Positions 62,392-64,000 of a stretch of 64,000 nucleotides of DNA are shown one piece after another. Source of the DNA: Winogradskyella sp. (GTDB lineage: Bacteria > Bacteroidota > Bacteroidia > Flavobacteriales > Flavobacteriaceae); the NCBI RefSeq assembly GCF_003712105.1, contig NZ_RHLG01000001.1, positions 372,001 to 436,000 on the forward strand, in the 5' to 3' direction. Each line of letters starts with the position of its first letter. Positions within the stretch are counted from its first letter, which is position 1. The notes under the pieces were generated by a model that was not told the DNA's origin, searched no databases, and saw only the letters and a program-made list of their open reading frames with translations. The position numbers and the translations under genes were made by a program.

Positions 62392-64000
62392 ATGTATAGG
62401 TTAAAAACATTTTTCAAGAGAAATAAGCTAAAATCATTGATAAGTTTGGCTCTTATTGTTGTGTACTATTTCTGTTTACCAAAGCAATTATTTAAAGACC
62501 CGACAGCAACAGTCATCACCAGTAACTCTAATGAGTTACTTGGAGCATTAATAGCTGATGATGGTCAGTGGCGATTTCCTCAAAGTGATAGTATTCCTGA
62601 AAAATTTAAAACCTGTATTCTTTTGTTTGAAGACGATTACTTTTACAAACATCCTGGATTTAATCCTATTTCAATAGTTAAAGCATTAAAGCAAAATATA
62701 AGTTCAGGGGAAATAAAACGAGGCGGCAGCACCATTACTCAACAAGTTATTCGTCTATCTAGAAAGGGCAAAAAACGTACTTATTTAGAAAAATTCAAGG
62801 AACTAATTCTTGCCACAAGATTGGAATTAAGGCATTCAAAAGAAGACATTTTAAAACTCTATGTGAGTCATGCACCTTTTGGCGGAAACGTCGTAGGAAT
62901 AGACGCAGCAGCATGGCGGTACTTTAATCGTAATGCGTCTGATTTATCGTGGGCAGAAAGTGCAACATTGGCTGTTTTACCAAATGCACCTAGTTTAATT
63001 TACCCTGGAAAAAACCAAGAACGATTACTAAAAAAAAGGAATCGACTCTTGAAAAAGCTTTTTGAGAATGGCACCATTGGTGAACTCACTTATAATTTAT
63101 CTATAGTTGAAGTATTACCTCAAAAGCCATATCCTTTACCTCAAATTGCACCACACTTACTTCAAAAAATTGCTAAAAAAGATAAGGGTAAGCGTGTTGA
63201 AACTTCGATTAACATTCGTCTTCAAGAACAAGCTAATACAATTGTAAAGCAACATTACAATCAATTAAAACAAAACGAAATTCATAATATTTCGGTATTA
63301 GTTCTCGATGTGAAAACCCGTAAAGTACTTAGTTATATTGGTAATTCTCCGACAGACAAAAAACATCAAAATCATGTAGATATTATTAATAAGCCTAGAA
63401 GTACTGGAAGCATTCTTAAACCCTTTTTATACGCATCTATGTTAGATGCTGGAGATATCTTACCAAATACTTTGGTACCTGATGTTCCAACTCAATTTGG
63501 GAGTTATCAGCCCGAAAATTTTAATAAAGAATTCGATGGTGCTGTACCAGCAGATCTAGCACTTTCACGTTCCTTAAATGTTCCGGCTGTACGACTATTA
63601 CAAAGCTTTGGCTTGGACCGCTTTTATCAATACTTAAAACAATTAAACCTTAAGGACGTAAAATATAATGCCAATCATTATGGGTTGTCCTTAATTCTTG
63701 GTGGTGCAGAAAGTAACTTGTGGGACTTATGTAAAAGTTATAGTGCAATGGCTTCAACTATAAATCACTTTAATGCTAATTCTAGTCAGTATTATTCAAA
63801 TGAATTTTGTGAGCCTACATTGTCAAATAGTGCCGTAATTGATTTTGGGCAATTAAATTCTGAAAAAACTATTTTTGATGCCGCATCTATTTATCACACT
63901 TTTGAGAGTATGAAGCAAGTAAATCGCCCTGAAGAAGATGATAGCTGGGAATACTATGACTCCTCACAAGACATCGCTTGGAAAACTGGAACTAGTTTTG
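62392..64000 (+). CDS. pbpC: Penicillin-binding protein 1C, 5' part (3' end outside window)
   Basis: 536 residues visible, continuing past the right edge. A short cytoplasmic tail and one membrane anchor (LISLALIVVYYFCL) are followed by a GT51 glycosyltransferase (EDDYFYKHPGFNP, GGSTITQQVIRLSRKGK). Then comes a transpeptidase with STGSILKPFLYASM (Ser-x-x-Lys), SRSLNVPAVR (Ser-x-Asn) and WKTGTSFG (KTG) just at the edge. PbpC polymerises and cross-links peptidoglycan, and is the standard partner of bacterial A2M, found 2.3 kb upstream. ATG at 62392 is preceded in frame by a TTG codon and then a TAG stop. Confidence 0.95.
   Translation, partial: MYRLKTFFKRNKLKSLISLALIVVYYFCLPKQLFKDPTATVITSNSNELLGALIADDGQWRFPQSDSIPEKFKTCILLFEDDYFYKHPGFNPISIVKALKQNISSGEIKRGGSTITQQVIRLSRKGKKRTYLEKFKELILATRLELRHSKEDILKLYVSHAPFGGNVVGIDAAAWRYFNRNASDLSWAESATLAVLPNAPSLIYPGKNQERLLKKRNRLLKKLFENGTIGELTYNLSIVEVLPQKPYPLPQIAPHLLQKIAKKDKGKRVETSINIRLQEQANTIVKQHYNQLKQNEIHNISVLVLDVKTRKVLSYIGNSPTDKKHQNHVDIINKPRSTGSILKPFLYASMLDAGDILPNTLVPDVPTQFGSYQPENFNKEFDGAVPADLALSRSLNVPAVRLLQSFGLDRFYQYLKQLNLKDVKYNANHYGLSLILGGAESNLWDLCKSYSAMASTINHFNANSSQYYSNEFCEPTLSNSAVIDFGQLNSEKTIFDAASIYHTFESMKQVNRPEEDDSWEYYDSSQDIAWKTGTSF

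Overview
The window looks like a chromosomal segment of a marine-type Flavobacteriaceae (Bacteroidota). The DNA is AT-rich. Several promoters fit the Bacteroidota pattern TTG-N17-23-TAnnTTTG. There is a T9SS type B (gliding-motility-associated C-terminal) secreted protein, a complete moxR/DUF58/Bat operon, DUF1501/DUF1800 partners, and dispersed palindromic repeats of the kind common in flavobacterial intergenic DNA. No rRNA, tRNA, CRISPR array, integrase or transposase was seen, and no gene-free stretch exceeds 300 bases.

Layout. 1-16.9 kb is core metabolism and housekeeping: the 3' end of fbp, a TerB-like protein, a VOC protein, a divergent HxlR regulator/nitroreductase pair, an MBL-fold hydrolase, a transglutaminase-like protein, mfd, a DMT transporter, a TlpA-type thioredoxin, gpsA, pheS and a CvpA family protein. 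17-19.2 kb (minus strand) pairs a beta-carbonic anhydrase with a SulP transporter, probably a bicarbonate uptake unit. 19.3-29.3 kb (minus) is the Bat operon: moxR, DUF58, a BatD-like protein, batA, batB, an extra small secreted protein, batC, batD, batE and a small membrane protein. 29.4-39 kb holds an aldo/keto reductase, an SDR, an AlbA_2-like protein, a DUF1501/DUF1800 pair, an ALDH7-type dehydrogenase, an isoaspartyl peptidase/asparaginase and a cyclase-family lipoprotein.

39.0-53.5 kb is the most unusual part: 14 tandem, same-strand paralogues that I recognise as the DUF6090 family. Each has a nearly invariant N-terminus of about 48 residues (basic tail plus one membrane helix ending in QINNWNE) and a strongly diverged extracytoplasmic domain with one shared motif at a fixed position (about residues 127-150). 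Genes abut or overlap by 4 or 8 bases because the conserved start sequence ATGATTAA carries a stop codon in both other frames. The fifth member carries ankyrin repeats. A 1048-residue BNR/VPS10-like secreted protein sits inside the array at what looks like an old cassette junction, and a decayed fifteenth copy lies at the right end.

53.6-64 kb is a cell-envelope block: an SH3-like protein, a giant alpha-2-macroglobulin lipoprotein with a CVEQ thioester motif, a small monooxygenase-fold protein, a convergent T9SS type B protein with seven 28-residue repeats, and the 5' part of pbpC (penicillin-binding protein 1C), the usual partner of bacterial alpha-2-macroglobulin. The Bat operon, the DUF6090 array and the A2M/pbpC block together make this an envelope-rich region.
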